Positions 1-8,642 of a stretch of 39,010 nt of DNA are shown here, piece after piece (the stretch's first letter is position 1; each line of letters starts with the position of its first letter). The DNA comes from an uncultured Clostridia bacterium. GTDB taxonomy: Bacteria > Bacillota > Clostridia > Oscillospirales > Acutalibacteraceae. The stretch is taken from the NCBI GenBank assembly GCA_946414505.1, contig CAMKOU010000004.1, positions 1 through 39,010 on the forward strand, in the 5' to 3' direction. The translations under genes and the position numbers were made by a program. A model generated the notes under the pieces. It saw nothing but the letters and a program-made list of their open reading frames with translations. It had not been told where the DNA came from and did no database searches.

Positions 1-52
1 GACGGAATAATATTCAAGCAAGCCGTGCGCCTTGATTTGTGCGGTGTTGCCT
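1..52. repeat. Partial copy (right end) of dispersed palindromic element, family A
   Basis: gacggaataatattcaagcaagccgtgcgccttgatttgtgcggtgttgcct closely matches the right 50-odd bp of the copy at 2412-2574; truncated by the window edge. Confidence 0.85.
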
Positions 53-1507
53 TTATTTGCCTTTGCCGAAGAATTTAAGGCAAAGCATTGTGATGTCATC
101 AAACTGAACGGCGTCGCCTACAAAGCCGTCCACCTCTTTTTTGACGGTTGCAAGAATCTCTTCCGGCGCGTCGTCCGGATGGATATTGAGCGCCTGCAAC
201 ATTCTCTCTACCCCGAACTGCTCCATATCGGCGTCAGAAGCTTCGGGAACGCCGTCGGTATAAAGGAAAATGGCGTCGCCCTTGTTAAGCTTCACCTCGT
301 AATTCTTGTAAGCTATGCCTTCCATACAGCCGACAGCCAAGCCGTGCCGTTCCTTAAACAACTGAAAATTACCGTCTTTTCTGCGGATTACGGGATACTC
401 ATGTCCGGCGTTGGACGCGGTCAAAATACCGGTTTCAATATTCAGGATGCCAAGCCAAACCGTGACAAACATTTCCGCTTCATTGTTGCTGCATATACGG
501 TCGTTGACAAATTGTAAAATCTCTGCCGGCGTTCCGCCCATGAGCGTTCTGTCGCCGATCAGGATTTTTGAAGCCATCATAAACAGCGCAGCGGGAACGC
601 CTTTTCCGGAAACGTCAGCCATAATGATCGCAAGGTGCGTATCGTCTATTAAGAAGAAGTCATAGAAATCGCCGCCGACTTCTTTTGCCGTGTCCATAGA
701 GGCGTACACCTCAAACTCTTCCCTTTCCGGAAAGGCAGGAAAAATATTCGGCACCATACCGTTTTGAATTTGTGTGGCTGTATTTAACTCCGCCTTGGCA
801 CTTGCGGAAACGCTTGAGATCGCGTGCTGTTTTAACACCATTTCATGTCCTTGCTTGGCAATATAAACGGCGATTATGCTGATGACAACAAAGACCAGTA
901 TCCTCGGCAGATAACCGTTCTCCAGCATGGAGGAAACCGCTCTGGTGCTGTCAACGCCCAGCTCCGTAACAGAATGGCGCAGTCCGTTATGAACCGTGAT
1001 AACCGTACCCTCGCCGAGCTTCGGATAAAAATTCAAGTCAATAATGCCGTAAAAGACAGTCATAATGCTTGCCGCAGCAAACAGTAACGCGGTTAAAATC
1101 GCCACTATTGTCGTGAAGCCCTTGGAAAAATAACGGCTTGACAAAAGCACGGGCAGAATCATAATCAATATCACATTGTGATTAAGAATACCGAACAGCT
1201 GCATACATACCGCCAGCAGGGTAATGACCATCACATACTTCAACCAGGGTTTTTCTCCCTTGAAGATCCAGTATAAAGCGGAAGCTACGCCAAACTCCGT
1301 CAATCCCACGATCGCCAGAACCGTCATTCTGCTCTTTGCGACGTCGAATACATTTGCCATGTCCAGTGCCCACGAGATCAGCAGGATCACCGCACACGCG
1401 GCGATCACGATAAACGACAAGCGGTTGGCGTCAACCTCGTTTTCTTCAAGTACTTCCTTAGTTTCGGCAGATTCATATATCTTGAAGTATTCCTTCATAT
1501 TTACCAT
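53..1507 (-). CDS. Membrane-anchored PP2C-type (SpoIIE/RsbU-like) serine phosphatase
   Basis: 484 aa; several N-terminal hydrophobic segments, then PP2C/SpoIIE motifs (VGGDFYDFFLIDDTHLAIIMADVSGKGVPAALFM, ASNAGHEYPVI, LYTDGVPEA, FDDITMLCL). Confidence 0.9.
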   Translation of the reverse strand: MVNMKEYFKIYESAETKEVLEENEVDANRLSFIVIAACAVILLISWALDMANVFDVAKSRMTVLAIVGLTEFGVASALYWIFKGEKPWLKYVMVITLLAVCMQLFGILNHNVILIMILPVLLSSRYFSKGFTTIVAILTALLFAAASIMTVFYGIIDLNFYPKLGEGTVITVHNGLRHSVTELGVDSTRAVSSMLENGYLPRILVFVVISIIAVYIAKQGHEMVLKQHAISSVSASAKAELNTATQIQNGMVPNIFPAFPEREEFEVYASMDTAKEVGGDFYDFFLIDDTHLAIIMADVSGKGVPAALFMMASKILIGDRTLMGGTPAEILQFVNDRICSNNEAEMFVTVWLGILNIETGILTASNAGHEYPVIRRKDGNFQLFKERHGLAVGCMEGIAYKNYEVKLNKGDAIFLYTDGVPEASDADMEQFGVERMLQALNIHPDDAPEEILATVKKEVDGFVGDAVQFDDITMLCLKFFGKGK

Positions 1508-1529
1508 TTGTTCTGTTGCACTCCTTATT

Positions 1530-1652
1530 TCAAATAGTTTTCTGTAAAAGCATCCCTATCCTCTTGTGTGAAATGCCGCCGCCGGCAACGTATCCACCCG
1601 GCTCCCGGACATTCTGTAAGCTTTTTTCAGGAACAGATTGTTCTAAGTCCAT
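1530..1652 (-). CDS. Putative small protein, 40 aa, upstream of the PP2C phosphatase
   Basis: Read by eye from the minus strand: ATG (1652) preceded by aggggaggaattt (strong RBS); MDLEQSVPEKSLQNVREPGGYVAGGGISHKRIGMLLQKTI*, TGA at 1530; TATAAT-like hexamer upstream. Not in the supplied ORF track (too short). Confidence 0.5.
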   Translation of the reverse strand: MDLEQSVPEKSLQNVREPGGYVAGGGISHKRIGMLLQKTI

Positions 1653-1732
1653 AAATTCCTCCCCTGATGTTGTTAATATATAGAATTATAGCATAAATTT
1701 TTCAACTATAAAAGACCGGAATGTAAAATTCT

Positions 1733-1775
1733 CGCGAAAAAAAAACATCGCACAGACTTTTCATCTGTACGATGT
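1733..1775 (-). terminator. Rho-independent terminator downstream of nrdR
   Basis: Minus strand reads ACATCGTACAGATGAAAAGTCTGTGCGATGT followed by TTTTTTTTT. Confidence 0.8.
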
Positions 1776-1867
1776 CCTACTTTTCTTGGCACCCTGCCGG
1801 CAGTTTGTATTGGGATTTCAAATCATTCTTATGCGTAACAGCCTGCGGCAGCCCTTTGTACTTTTTG

Positions 1868-2326
1868 TTATTGTTTTTCGGTCAGCAGCTTGTTGAGCTC
1901 TTCCATAAAGGTGTTGATATCCTTAAACTGGCGATACACCGAAGCAAAACGCACATATGACACCTCGTCCACCTTTTTAATCTCTTCCATTGCCAGTTCG
2001 CCGATTTGAGAGGTGGTGATCTCGCGCTCCAAGGCACTTTGTATTTTGGTTTCGATGGTATTGACCATCGACTCGATTTGCTGAATCGAAACGGGGCGTT
2101 TTTCACAGGCACGCAAAATGCCCGCCGTCAGCTTGTTGCGGTCAAACACCTCGCGGGATTTATCGCGTTTTACCACAATGATGGGCACTGTTTCGATGAT
2201 TTCGTGCGTCGTAAAACGCTTGCCGCACTTTAAGCATTCACGTCGGCGACGGATCCGTTCGCCGTCGTCAGCCGAACGCGAGTCGATCACCTTGCTCTCT
2301 TCAAAGCTGCAATAAGGACATTTCAT
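1868..2326 (-). CDS. nrdR: Transcriptional repressor NrdR
   Basis: 152 aa; [42 protein letters not shown] zinc ribbon and ATP-cone, characteristic of NrdR. Confidence 0.97.
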   Translation of the reverse strand: MKCPYCSFEESKVIDSRSADDGERIRRRRECLKCGKRFTTHEIIETVPIIVVKRDKSREVFDRNKLTAGILRACEKRPVSIQQIESMVNTIETKIQSALEREITTSQIGELAMEEIKKVDEVSYVRFASVYRQFKDINTFMEELNKLLTEKQ

Positions 2327-2411
2327 GCTTCTTCACCTCTTATTATTCTATTAAATAATTATAACATAGAATTATCCGGAATACAACCGTCAATTCTTTA
2401 CAATTTTGTAA

Positions 2412-2574
2412 AGGCAATACCGCATAATTCAGGTGTGCGGATTGCACAGCCAGATTTTTCGTCAGGTTGTACAAATAAATCGAGGTAAGGCTGTCGCCTT
2501 GCCGAGATTTTTTGGGCAAACTGACGGAATAATATGCAAGCAAGCCGTGCGCTTTGAATTGTGCGGTGTTGCCT
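2412..2574. repeat. Complete copy of dispersed palindromic MITE/REP-like element, family A (163 bp)
   Basis: Begins AGGCAATACCGCATAATTCA, ends TGAATTGTGCGGTGTTGCCT (imperfect TIRs); the element is imperfectly self-complementary end to end with apex AAGGC-TGTC-GCCTT. Confidence 0.88.
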
Positions 2575-2587
2575 AAAAGGTTGTCGC

Positions 2588-3934
2588 TTACAGATTACGG
2601 TAACGCTTCACTTCTCTGTTTCTTTTCTTGCGGCGACGGTTGATGCGCGAAACGATAATATATATCAGGATCACGAGAATGATCAAGCCGATGACAAACA
2701 AAAACCAGTAGGAACGGAAAATAGCGCCGGCTACCTCCAAGGTCGCCGAAAAACCGCTGTGTTCCACTGCCTCGGCAGGCAGCAGGTTGACGGTTTCGAT
2801 CACCTGTTTTTCACCGGTTGCCGGATCCACGTAGTAAACGGACGCCGTGCCGACCACTTGATCGGTTTTGAGCGGTGCTTCCAATTCTTCCGGCAGATTC
2901 GGTTCCACCACAATGCTGTCCGGTGACAAATTCTTGGGAAGGATCGTAATTAAATCCTTTTCGGGCACCAGCGTCACCTTATTGCGGCCGCTGGCATACT
3001 TGACCTTTGCCTCACAAATGGGTGTTTCGGTGGTTTTCACGGTGGTCAGCTCCAGGCTGGTCAGGCACCAGCGAAACAACGCGGCGGCGTCGGTAAATGT
3101 ATAGTACTCCTCATGCACACCTTCCTGATACGGTGCGCCGAGCAAAACCAAAATGTAAGACTGTCCGTCCGCAGAGCCGGTGGTGACCAGGCAACGGCCG
3201 GCTTCATCGGTGGTACCGGTTTTGATACCTTCGGCATAGGTGTAGTAATACTCGCTGTTGCCGTCGATAAGATAATTGGTGGTGCGCAGAGGTGAATCGT
3301 CACCCTCGCAGGTATAGGAAACGGTATTGGAGATCTTTTTAAAGTTGGGCAGTGTAAGCGCGTAGTTGGTGATTATCAGCAGATCGCGCGCGGTGGTGTA
3401 GTGATCCTCGTCGTGCAAGCCGTCGGGATTGGTGAAGTGGGTATTTTCGCAGCCCAGCTCCTTGGCTTTTTGGTTCATCAGGTCAACAAATTTTTGCGTG
3501 TCGCCGTTGCCGATATAATCCGCCAGTACCAGCGCCGCATCATTGCCGGAGGGCACCATCAGGCTGTACAGCAGGTCGATCACCTTTACCTTTTCGCCCA
3601 CATGGTCAGACAAATACGCCGTGGAGCTGCCCGTGCCTTCCAGCACGTCAAGCGTTTCTTTCTTGACCTCCACACGCGTATTATCGACGTCCTCAATGTT
3701 TTCATACGCAATAATATAGGTCATGATTTTGGTGGTAGAGGCAGGATACATTTTTTTGTCGGCATTTTTTTCGTATACTGTCTGCCCGTTATCCATACTT
3801 ACCAACAGTACCGCCTCGGATTGCGGCTGCACAGTGGTAGAAAACGTAATAGCGCCCGCACCGGTGACAGATACGCTGACAAGAGTCAGCAGCGCCATCA
3901 GAGTTGCCAGTATTGTAACAGCAATTTTTTTCAT
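2588..3934 (-). CDS. Serine-type D-alanyl-D-alanine carboxypeptidase (DacF/PBP5-like)
   Basis: 448 aa; signal peptide; YPASTTKIMTYIIA (SxxK), PSGNDAA (SxN), GIKTGTTDEAG (KTG); C-terminal TM anchor. Confidence 0.95.
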   Translation of the reverse strand: MKKIAVTILATLMALLTLVSVSVTGAGAITFSTTVQPQSEAVLLVSMDNGQTVYEKNADKKMYPASTTKIMTYIIAYENIEDVDNTRVEVKKETLDVLEGTGSSTAYLSDHVGEKVKVIDLLYSLMVPSGNDAALVLADYIGNGDTQKFVDLMNQKAKELGCENTHFTNPDGLHDEDHYTTARDLLIITNYALTLPNFKKISNTVSYTCEGDDSPLRTTNYLIDGNSEYYYTYAEGIKTGTTDEAGRCLVTTGSADGQSYILVLLGAPYQEGVHEEYYTFTDAAALFRWCLTSLELTTVKTTETPICEAKVKYASGRNKVTLVPEKDLITILPKNLSPDSIVVEPNLPEELEAPLKTDQVVGTASVYYVDPATGEKQVIETVNLLPAEAVEHSGFSATLEVAGAIFRSYWFLFVIGLIILVILIYIIVSRINRRRKKRNREVKRYRNL

Positions 3935-3945
3935 GTTGATACTCC

Positions 3946-5985
3946 TTAGTTTAAGGTGTTATGTCCCCCGCGGCGGAACAGACGGTCAACCTCTGCCTTT
4001 AGCAGCCGCAGCTCGTCGTTGCGCAGGTCATGATAGGTAAATAAGATGTCGTCGGCTATCCTTTGAGACAGTTCCAGCGCCTTGGTATCGGCAAAATCAG
4101 CGATAGCCAGCTGTGGCAGGCCGTGCTGCCGTTCTCCGAAAAAGTCGCCGGGACCGCGCATTTTTAGATCCTCGTCGGCAATGCGGAAACCGTCGTTGGT
4201 TTCACACATCACGCGCAGCCGCTCGGCAGTGACAGCATTGTGCACGTCACTGATCAGAATGCAGTAGGACTGAAACTGTCCCCTGCCCACTCTGCCGCGC
4301 AGCTGGTGCAGCTGAGACAGCCCGAACCGCTCGGCGTTTTCAATCACCATGACCGAGGCGTTGGGCACGTCCACGCCGACCTCGATGACGGTGGTGGCAA
4401 CCAACAAGCCGTATTGATTGGCGGCAAAGTCAGCCATAATCCGCTCTTTTTCTTCGGCTTTCGTTTTTCCGTGCACCACTGCCACGGGAATGTCGGCAAA
4501 ATCGTGCAGCATAAGCTCGGCTGCGTATTCCTCGGCGGAGGCAACGCCCGCTGTTTCGCCCTCCTCGATCAGCGGACAGACGATAAACGCCTGTCTGCCG
4601 GCGGCGATCTCACTTTTGATAAACGCATATATTTTTTTGCGGTCAGCCGTACCGCGCAGCACCGTGCGCACCGGTTTACGCGACGGCGGAAGCTCGTCGA
4701 TGATCGAGATGTCCAGATCGCCGAAAATAATCAAACCCAGCGTGCGCGGGATCGGCGTGGCGGACATAACCATCAAGTGCGGGTTTTCGCCCTTGCTGAG
4801 CAGCTTGGCGCGCTGGGCAACGCCGAAGCGGTGCTGCTCGTCGGTGACAACCAAGCCCAAACGGTGAAAGACGGTTTTATCGGTGATCAGCGCGTGCGTG
4901 CCGATGACCACATCCAAGTCGCCTGCCTCCAGCGATGCCCGTACCTGCTTTTTTTCGCTCTCTTTCAAAGAGCCCGTCAGCAGCGCCACACGGATATCGG
5001 TGTTTTGCAGCAGCTTTGACAGGGTTTCGTAATGCTGCCGCGCCAAAATCTCGGTCGGCGCCATAAACGCCGCCTGAAAGCCGTTTTTTGCCGCCGTAAA
5101 GCAAAGCGAAGCAGCAACGGCGGTTTTACCGGAGCCGACGTCACCTTGAATCAGGCGGTTCATCGGCGTGCCGCCGGCGATATCGGCAACACAATCGGCA
5201 ACAGCGCGTTTTTGCGCGTTGGTGAGCGTGAAGGGCAGCAGCTTTTCAAACGCCGCTGAATAATCCACCGGCATCTGCACACCCGACATGCCGCGGTTTT
5301 GTCCGCGCAAGCCGCGCATTCCCAGGTTCAGCACCAACAGTTCTTCTGTGACCAGCCGCCGCCGCGCTTCCTCCAATGCCGCGTGGGTTTTTGGAAAATG
5401 AATATCGCACAGTGCCTGCCGCAGCCCGCAAAGATGATATTTTCGCCGTATGTCGGCGGGAATCGGGTCGCCGATTTGTTCCGGCAGCAGGGCCAACGCC
5501 TGTTCCACGGTTCCGGCGATCGTTTTGGAGGACAGCCCCGCCGTGGTTTTATACACAGGATGGATGCCGACACCCTTTGATACGTCGGCAAAGGTGGGCG
5601 CAATCATTTTGGGGCCGTATGCATCCACCGTTAATTTTCCAAAGAAGAAATATTCTTTGCCGTACACCAGCATTTGGCTGATATACACGTTGTTAAACCA
5701 CACCAACGGCAATGTGCCTGTGTCGTCATAAACCGTAGCCTTAGAAATCACTGTGCCGCCCCATTTTGCGGAATTGGCAACAGCGGTGCCGAGTGTGGCA
5801 CGGATGCAATAGGTGCCGCCCTCTTGTAAGTTTTCAATTTTTTCTACGGACGTCCAGTCCTCGTAGGCGCGCGGATAAAGGTTGACTAATTCGCCGACGG
5901 AATGTACGCCGAGCTTGTCAAACTGTTCCGCGCGTTTTTGACCGACGCCCTTTAAGTCGGTAATTGGCTTTTTGTATAAAGACAT
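3946..5985 (-). CDS. recG: ATP-dependent DNA helicase RecG
   Basis: 679 aa; wedge domain N-terminus ITDLKGVGQKRAEQFDKLGV; RLIQGDVGSGKTAVA; DEQHRFGVAQRAKL; MSATPIPRTLGL; RGRVGRG. Confidence 0.97.
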   Translation of the reverse strand: MSLYKKPITDLKGVGQKRAEQFDKLGVHSVGELVNLYPRAYEDWTSVEKIENLQEGGTYCIRATLGTAVANSAKWGGTVISKATVYDDTGTLPLVWFNNVYISQMLVYGKEYFFFGKLTVDAYGPKMIAPTFADVSKGVGIHPVYKTTAGLSSKTIAGTVEQALALLPEQIGDPIPADIRRKYHLCGLRQALCDIHFPKTHAALEEARRRLVTEELLVLNLGMRGLRGQNRGMSGVQMPVDYSAAFEKLLPFTLTNAQKRAVADCVADIAGGTPMNRLIQGDVGSGKTAVAASLCFTAAKNGFQAAFMAPTEILARQHYETLSKLLQNTDIRVALLTGSLKESEKKQVRASLEAGDLDVVIGTHALITDKTVFHRLGLVVTDEQHRFGVAQRAKLLSKGENPHLMVMSATPIPRTLGLIIFGDLDISIIDELPPSRKPVRTVLRGTADRKKIYAFIKSEIAAGRQAFIVCPLIEEGETAGVASAEEYAAELMLHDFADIPVAVVHGKTKAEEKERIMADFAANQYGLLVATTVIEVGVDVPNASVMVIENAERFGLSQLHQLRGRVGRGQFQSYCILISDVHNAVTAERLRVMCETNDGFRIADEDLKMRGPGDFFGERQHGLPQLAIADFADTKALELSQRIADDILFTYHDLRNDELRLLKAEVDRLFRRGGHNTLN

Positions 5986-6004
5986 ATTTGATGGTAGTGT
6001 ATGG

Positions 6005-6030
6005 AAAAAGGCAGGGACATGCCCCTGCCC
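6005..6030 (-). terminator. Terminator downstream of the FakA-like gene
   Basis: Minus strand GGCAGGGGCATGTCCCTGCC followed by TTTTTCC. Confidence 0.7.
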
Positions 6031-6047
6031 TATAGCAAACCGGTGTT

Positions 6048-7703
6048 TTATTCTACGCTGAGAATGAAGTAGTAAACCGGCTGACTGCCCTTGACCAGTG
6101 AAAGGTCGGCACGGGAGCCGTATTTATCCTGTAACTCTTCAAACGCTTTGTTGGCGTCTTCCTCGCTGACATCCTCGCCGTAAATCAAGGTGATGAAAGC
6201 GGTATCGCGGGTCACCATATCCTTGGCAAGCTTTACAAGCGCCTTCACCACATTCTTTTCCGTGATGGTCAGTTTGCCGTTTTTCAGCGCAATGATATCG
6301 CCTTCTTTGATTTTCTTGCCGCCGAATTCGCTGTTGCGCGCGGCAAAGGTCACCAAACCGGTGCCGACGGTCTTGGCAGCGTCCATCATCTGCTGACAAT
6401 TGCTCTCAGCGGACATTTCGGGGTCAAAGTTCAACAGCGCCGTCATGCCCTGCGGAATGGTGCGGGTAGGAACGATCGTAACGGTTCTGTCCTCCACCAG
6501 CGGGATCACCTGTTCGGCAGCGAGAATAATATTTTTATTGTTGGGGAACACCATGACGTGCTTGGCAGGCGTGCCGAGCACCGCTTCCAAAATGTCGTCG
6601 GTGCTGGGGTTCATGCTTTGACCGCCGGACACCACATTGACGCAGCCCAGATCATGGAACAGTGTTTTGAGACCTTCGCCTGCTGCCACTGCCACAAAGC
6701 CGAACTCCTCCTCGGGAGCGGCAAAGGAAAATTCCTCTTTCTTCTTTTTCTTCTTCGTTTTTTTGCTTTTTTCCTTGGCGTTTTTATGCTGCTCCTTCAT
6801 GTTTTCCACCTTGACGGCGAGCAGCTGACCATAGGTCAAGCCTTTTTCCAAAACGACGTTCGGGGTTTCTGTGTGCACATGTACCTTGATGATCTCCTCG
6901 TCGTTGACCATCACAACGCAGTCGCCGATCGTCTGCAAAAAGCTTCTCAAATCATCCGGCTCCAGCTCACAGGCAGGATCTCTGCCTACGATGATCTCGG
7001 TGCAATAGGTAAACTCGATATCATCGTCAAACTCGGCAGCCGCACTTTCAAAGCTCTCCATCGTGAGCGGCTGGGTTTCTTCGTATTCCACCACTTCACC
7101 GTCGCGGAAGAAGCAGAGCATACCTTCAAAAATGGAGCACAAGCCCTTTCCGCCCGCGTCGACCACACCTGCTTTTTTAAGGACAGGCAACAGCTCGGGG
7201 GTAATGGCAAGCGCTTCGTTGGCTTTGTCCACAATCGCCTGCCATACAAGGACGGGATCATTGTTGTCACGGGACGCCTCCATGCCGGCTTCATACGCCA
7301 TTCTGGCAACCGTAAGGATCGTACCCTCGGTGGGCTTGGCAACCGCTTTGTAAGCAGCGTCCACACCAATGCCCAGCGCAGCGGCAATGTTTTTGCCGTT
7401 GACCTCATCCACATCCTTTAAGCCCTGTGCAAAGCCTCTGAACAAAATAGACGTGATCACGCCCGAGTTGCCTCTGGCGCCCCGGAGCATCGCTTTGGCT
7501 GCGGTATCCGCTACCTCGCCGGCAGTTTCGCCGTCAAAATCTTGAAGCGCAACGGCAGCAGCCATCACCGTCATGGACATATTGGTACCTGTGTCGCCGT
7601 CGGGAACAGGGAAAATATTAAGGTCATTTATGTGATTTTTCTGTACGCTGATGTTATGCGCACCCGAAATAATCGCGTTCTTTAGAATCTCTCCGTTAAT
7701 CAT
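6048..7703 (-). CDS. DAK2 domain protein, fatty acid kinase FakA/YloV-like
   Basis: 551 aa; NDLNIFPVPDGDTGTNMSMT and RGARGNSGVITSILFRGFAQGL DAK2/DhaL motifs; C-terminal DegV-like region. Confidence 0.93.
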   Translation of the reverse strand: MINGEILKNAIISGAHNISVQKNHINDLNIFPVPDGDTGTNMSMTVMAAAVALQDFDGETAGEVADTAAKAMLRGARGNSGVITSILFRGFAQGLKDVDEVNGKNIAAALGIGVDAAYKAVAKPTEGTILTVARMAYEAGMEASRDNNDPVLVWQAIVDKANEALAITPELLPVLKKAGVVDAGGKGLCSIFEGMLCFFRDGEVVEYEETQPLTMESFESAAAEFDDDIEFTYCTEIIVGRDPACELEPDDLRSFLQTIGDCVVMVNDEEIIKVHVHTETPNVVLEKGLTYGQLLAVKVENMKEQHKNAKEKSKKTKKKKKKEEFSFAAPEEEFGFVAVAAGEGLKTLFHDLGCVNVVSGGQSMNPSTDDILEAVLGTPAKHVMVFPNNKNIILAAEQVIPLVEDRTVTIVPTRTIPQGMTALLNFDPEMSAESNCQQMMDAAKTVGTGLVTFAARNSEFGGKKIKEGDIIALKNGKLTITEKNVVKALVKLAKDMVTRDTAFITLIYGEDVSEEDANKAFEELQDKYGSRADLSLVKGSQPVYYFILSVE

Positions 7704-7770
7704 CTTGGCACATCCTTTTTGTTTGAAGGTGTTTTGCAGACAGACTGCTGATTATAAACTACTAAATTAT

Positions 7771-7799
7771 ATTATACAATGATTTTCAAGGGAATGCAA
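7771..7799 (-). promoter_or_regulatory. Sigma-A-type promoter for the FakA-like gene
   Basis: Minus strand TTGCAT-17 nt-TATAAT. Confidence 0.6.
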
Positions 7800-7821
7800 G
7801 TGGTTAAAAATAAAAATTTGT

Positions 7822-8595
7822 CTATTCTACATGCAGACTTTCGGCACTTTTGCACTTTCCTGTCTTGTCATCGATATCAAACAGGACACATTCCAGCTTG
7901 CAGTCGCCGTCTGCCAAATCAAACCGCGCGGGCAGCTTGGTTTTAAATTTTTGTATGATAATGTCGGTCTTTACCCCTAACACGGAATGGATGGTACCTG
8001 TCATGCCCACGTCGGTGATGTAGCCGGTGCCGTGCGGCAGCACCTGCGCGTCTGCGGTTTGCACGTGGGTGTGTGTGCCGAACACGGCGCTCACCCTGCC
8101 GTCAAGATAATAGCCCATGGCGCGTTTTTCACTGGTCGCTTCGGCATGAAAATCCACAAGAATGATATTGCTTTCCGCGAGCGGCAGCATACGGTCAATC
8201 ACGTCGAAGGCGCAGTCCAGTCCGCTTTCAAGGTACATATTGCCCATCAGGTTGATCACGCTGACGACCCGTCTGCCCAAATCAAGGTTGACAATTCCTT
8301 TTCCGGGGGCGGCATTGTCGGGAAAATTGGCAGGCCGCGCGATAAACGGATGGCTGTCCATGTATTCAAACGCTTCCTTGCGGCGAAAAGCGTGATTGCC
8401 GAGCGTCAGCACATCCACGCCGCTGTCAAACAAATATTGGGCAGAGGGAACGGTGACGCCGTTGCCGTCTGCGGAGTTTTCGGCGTTGCAGATAACAACG
8501 TCGATCCCTTTCACTTTTTTGAGGGCGGGCAGCTTCGCGCGCAAAAAACGGCAGCCGATGCTTCCCACCACATCTCCGATACATAAAACTCTCAT
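7822..8595 (-). CDS. ymdB: YmdB-family metallophosphoesterase (2',3'-cyclic nucleotide phosphodiesterase-like)
   Basis: MRVLCIGDVVGSIGCRFLRAKLP, GNHAFRRKE, GTHTHVQTADAQVLPHGTGYITDVGMTG. Start set at 8595 (RBS GGGAAG) rather than the 8634 ORF start. Confidence 0.92.
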   Translation of the reverse strand: MRVLCIGDVVGSIGCRFLRAKLPALKKVKGIDVVICNAENSADGNGVTVPSAQYLFDSGVDVLTLGNHAFRRKEAFEYMDSHPFIARPANFPDNAAPGKGIVNLDLGRRVVSVINLMGNMYLESGLDCAFDVIDRMLPLAESNIILVDFHAEATSEKRAMGYYLDGRVSAVFGTHTHVQTADAQVLPHGTGYITDVGMTGTIHSVLGVKTDIIIQKFKTKLPARFDLADGDCKLECVLFDIDDKTGKCKSAESLHVE

Positions 8596-8642
8596 GGCTT
8601 CTTCCCGAATGACAAACTGTGATAAGATTTCCACTTTCGACT

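Noticed and set aside
1776-1867. Short open frame after the nrdR stop (KYKGLPQAVTHKNDLKSQYKLPAGCQEK)
   Set aside because: No start codon or RBS; nrdR is already full length at 152 aa.
2397-2412. TTTACAATTTTGTAAA palindrome next to family A copy 2
   Set aside because: Short AT-rich palindrome; no supporting second site, could be chance.
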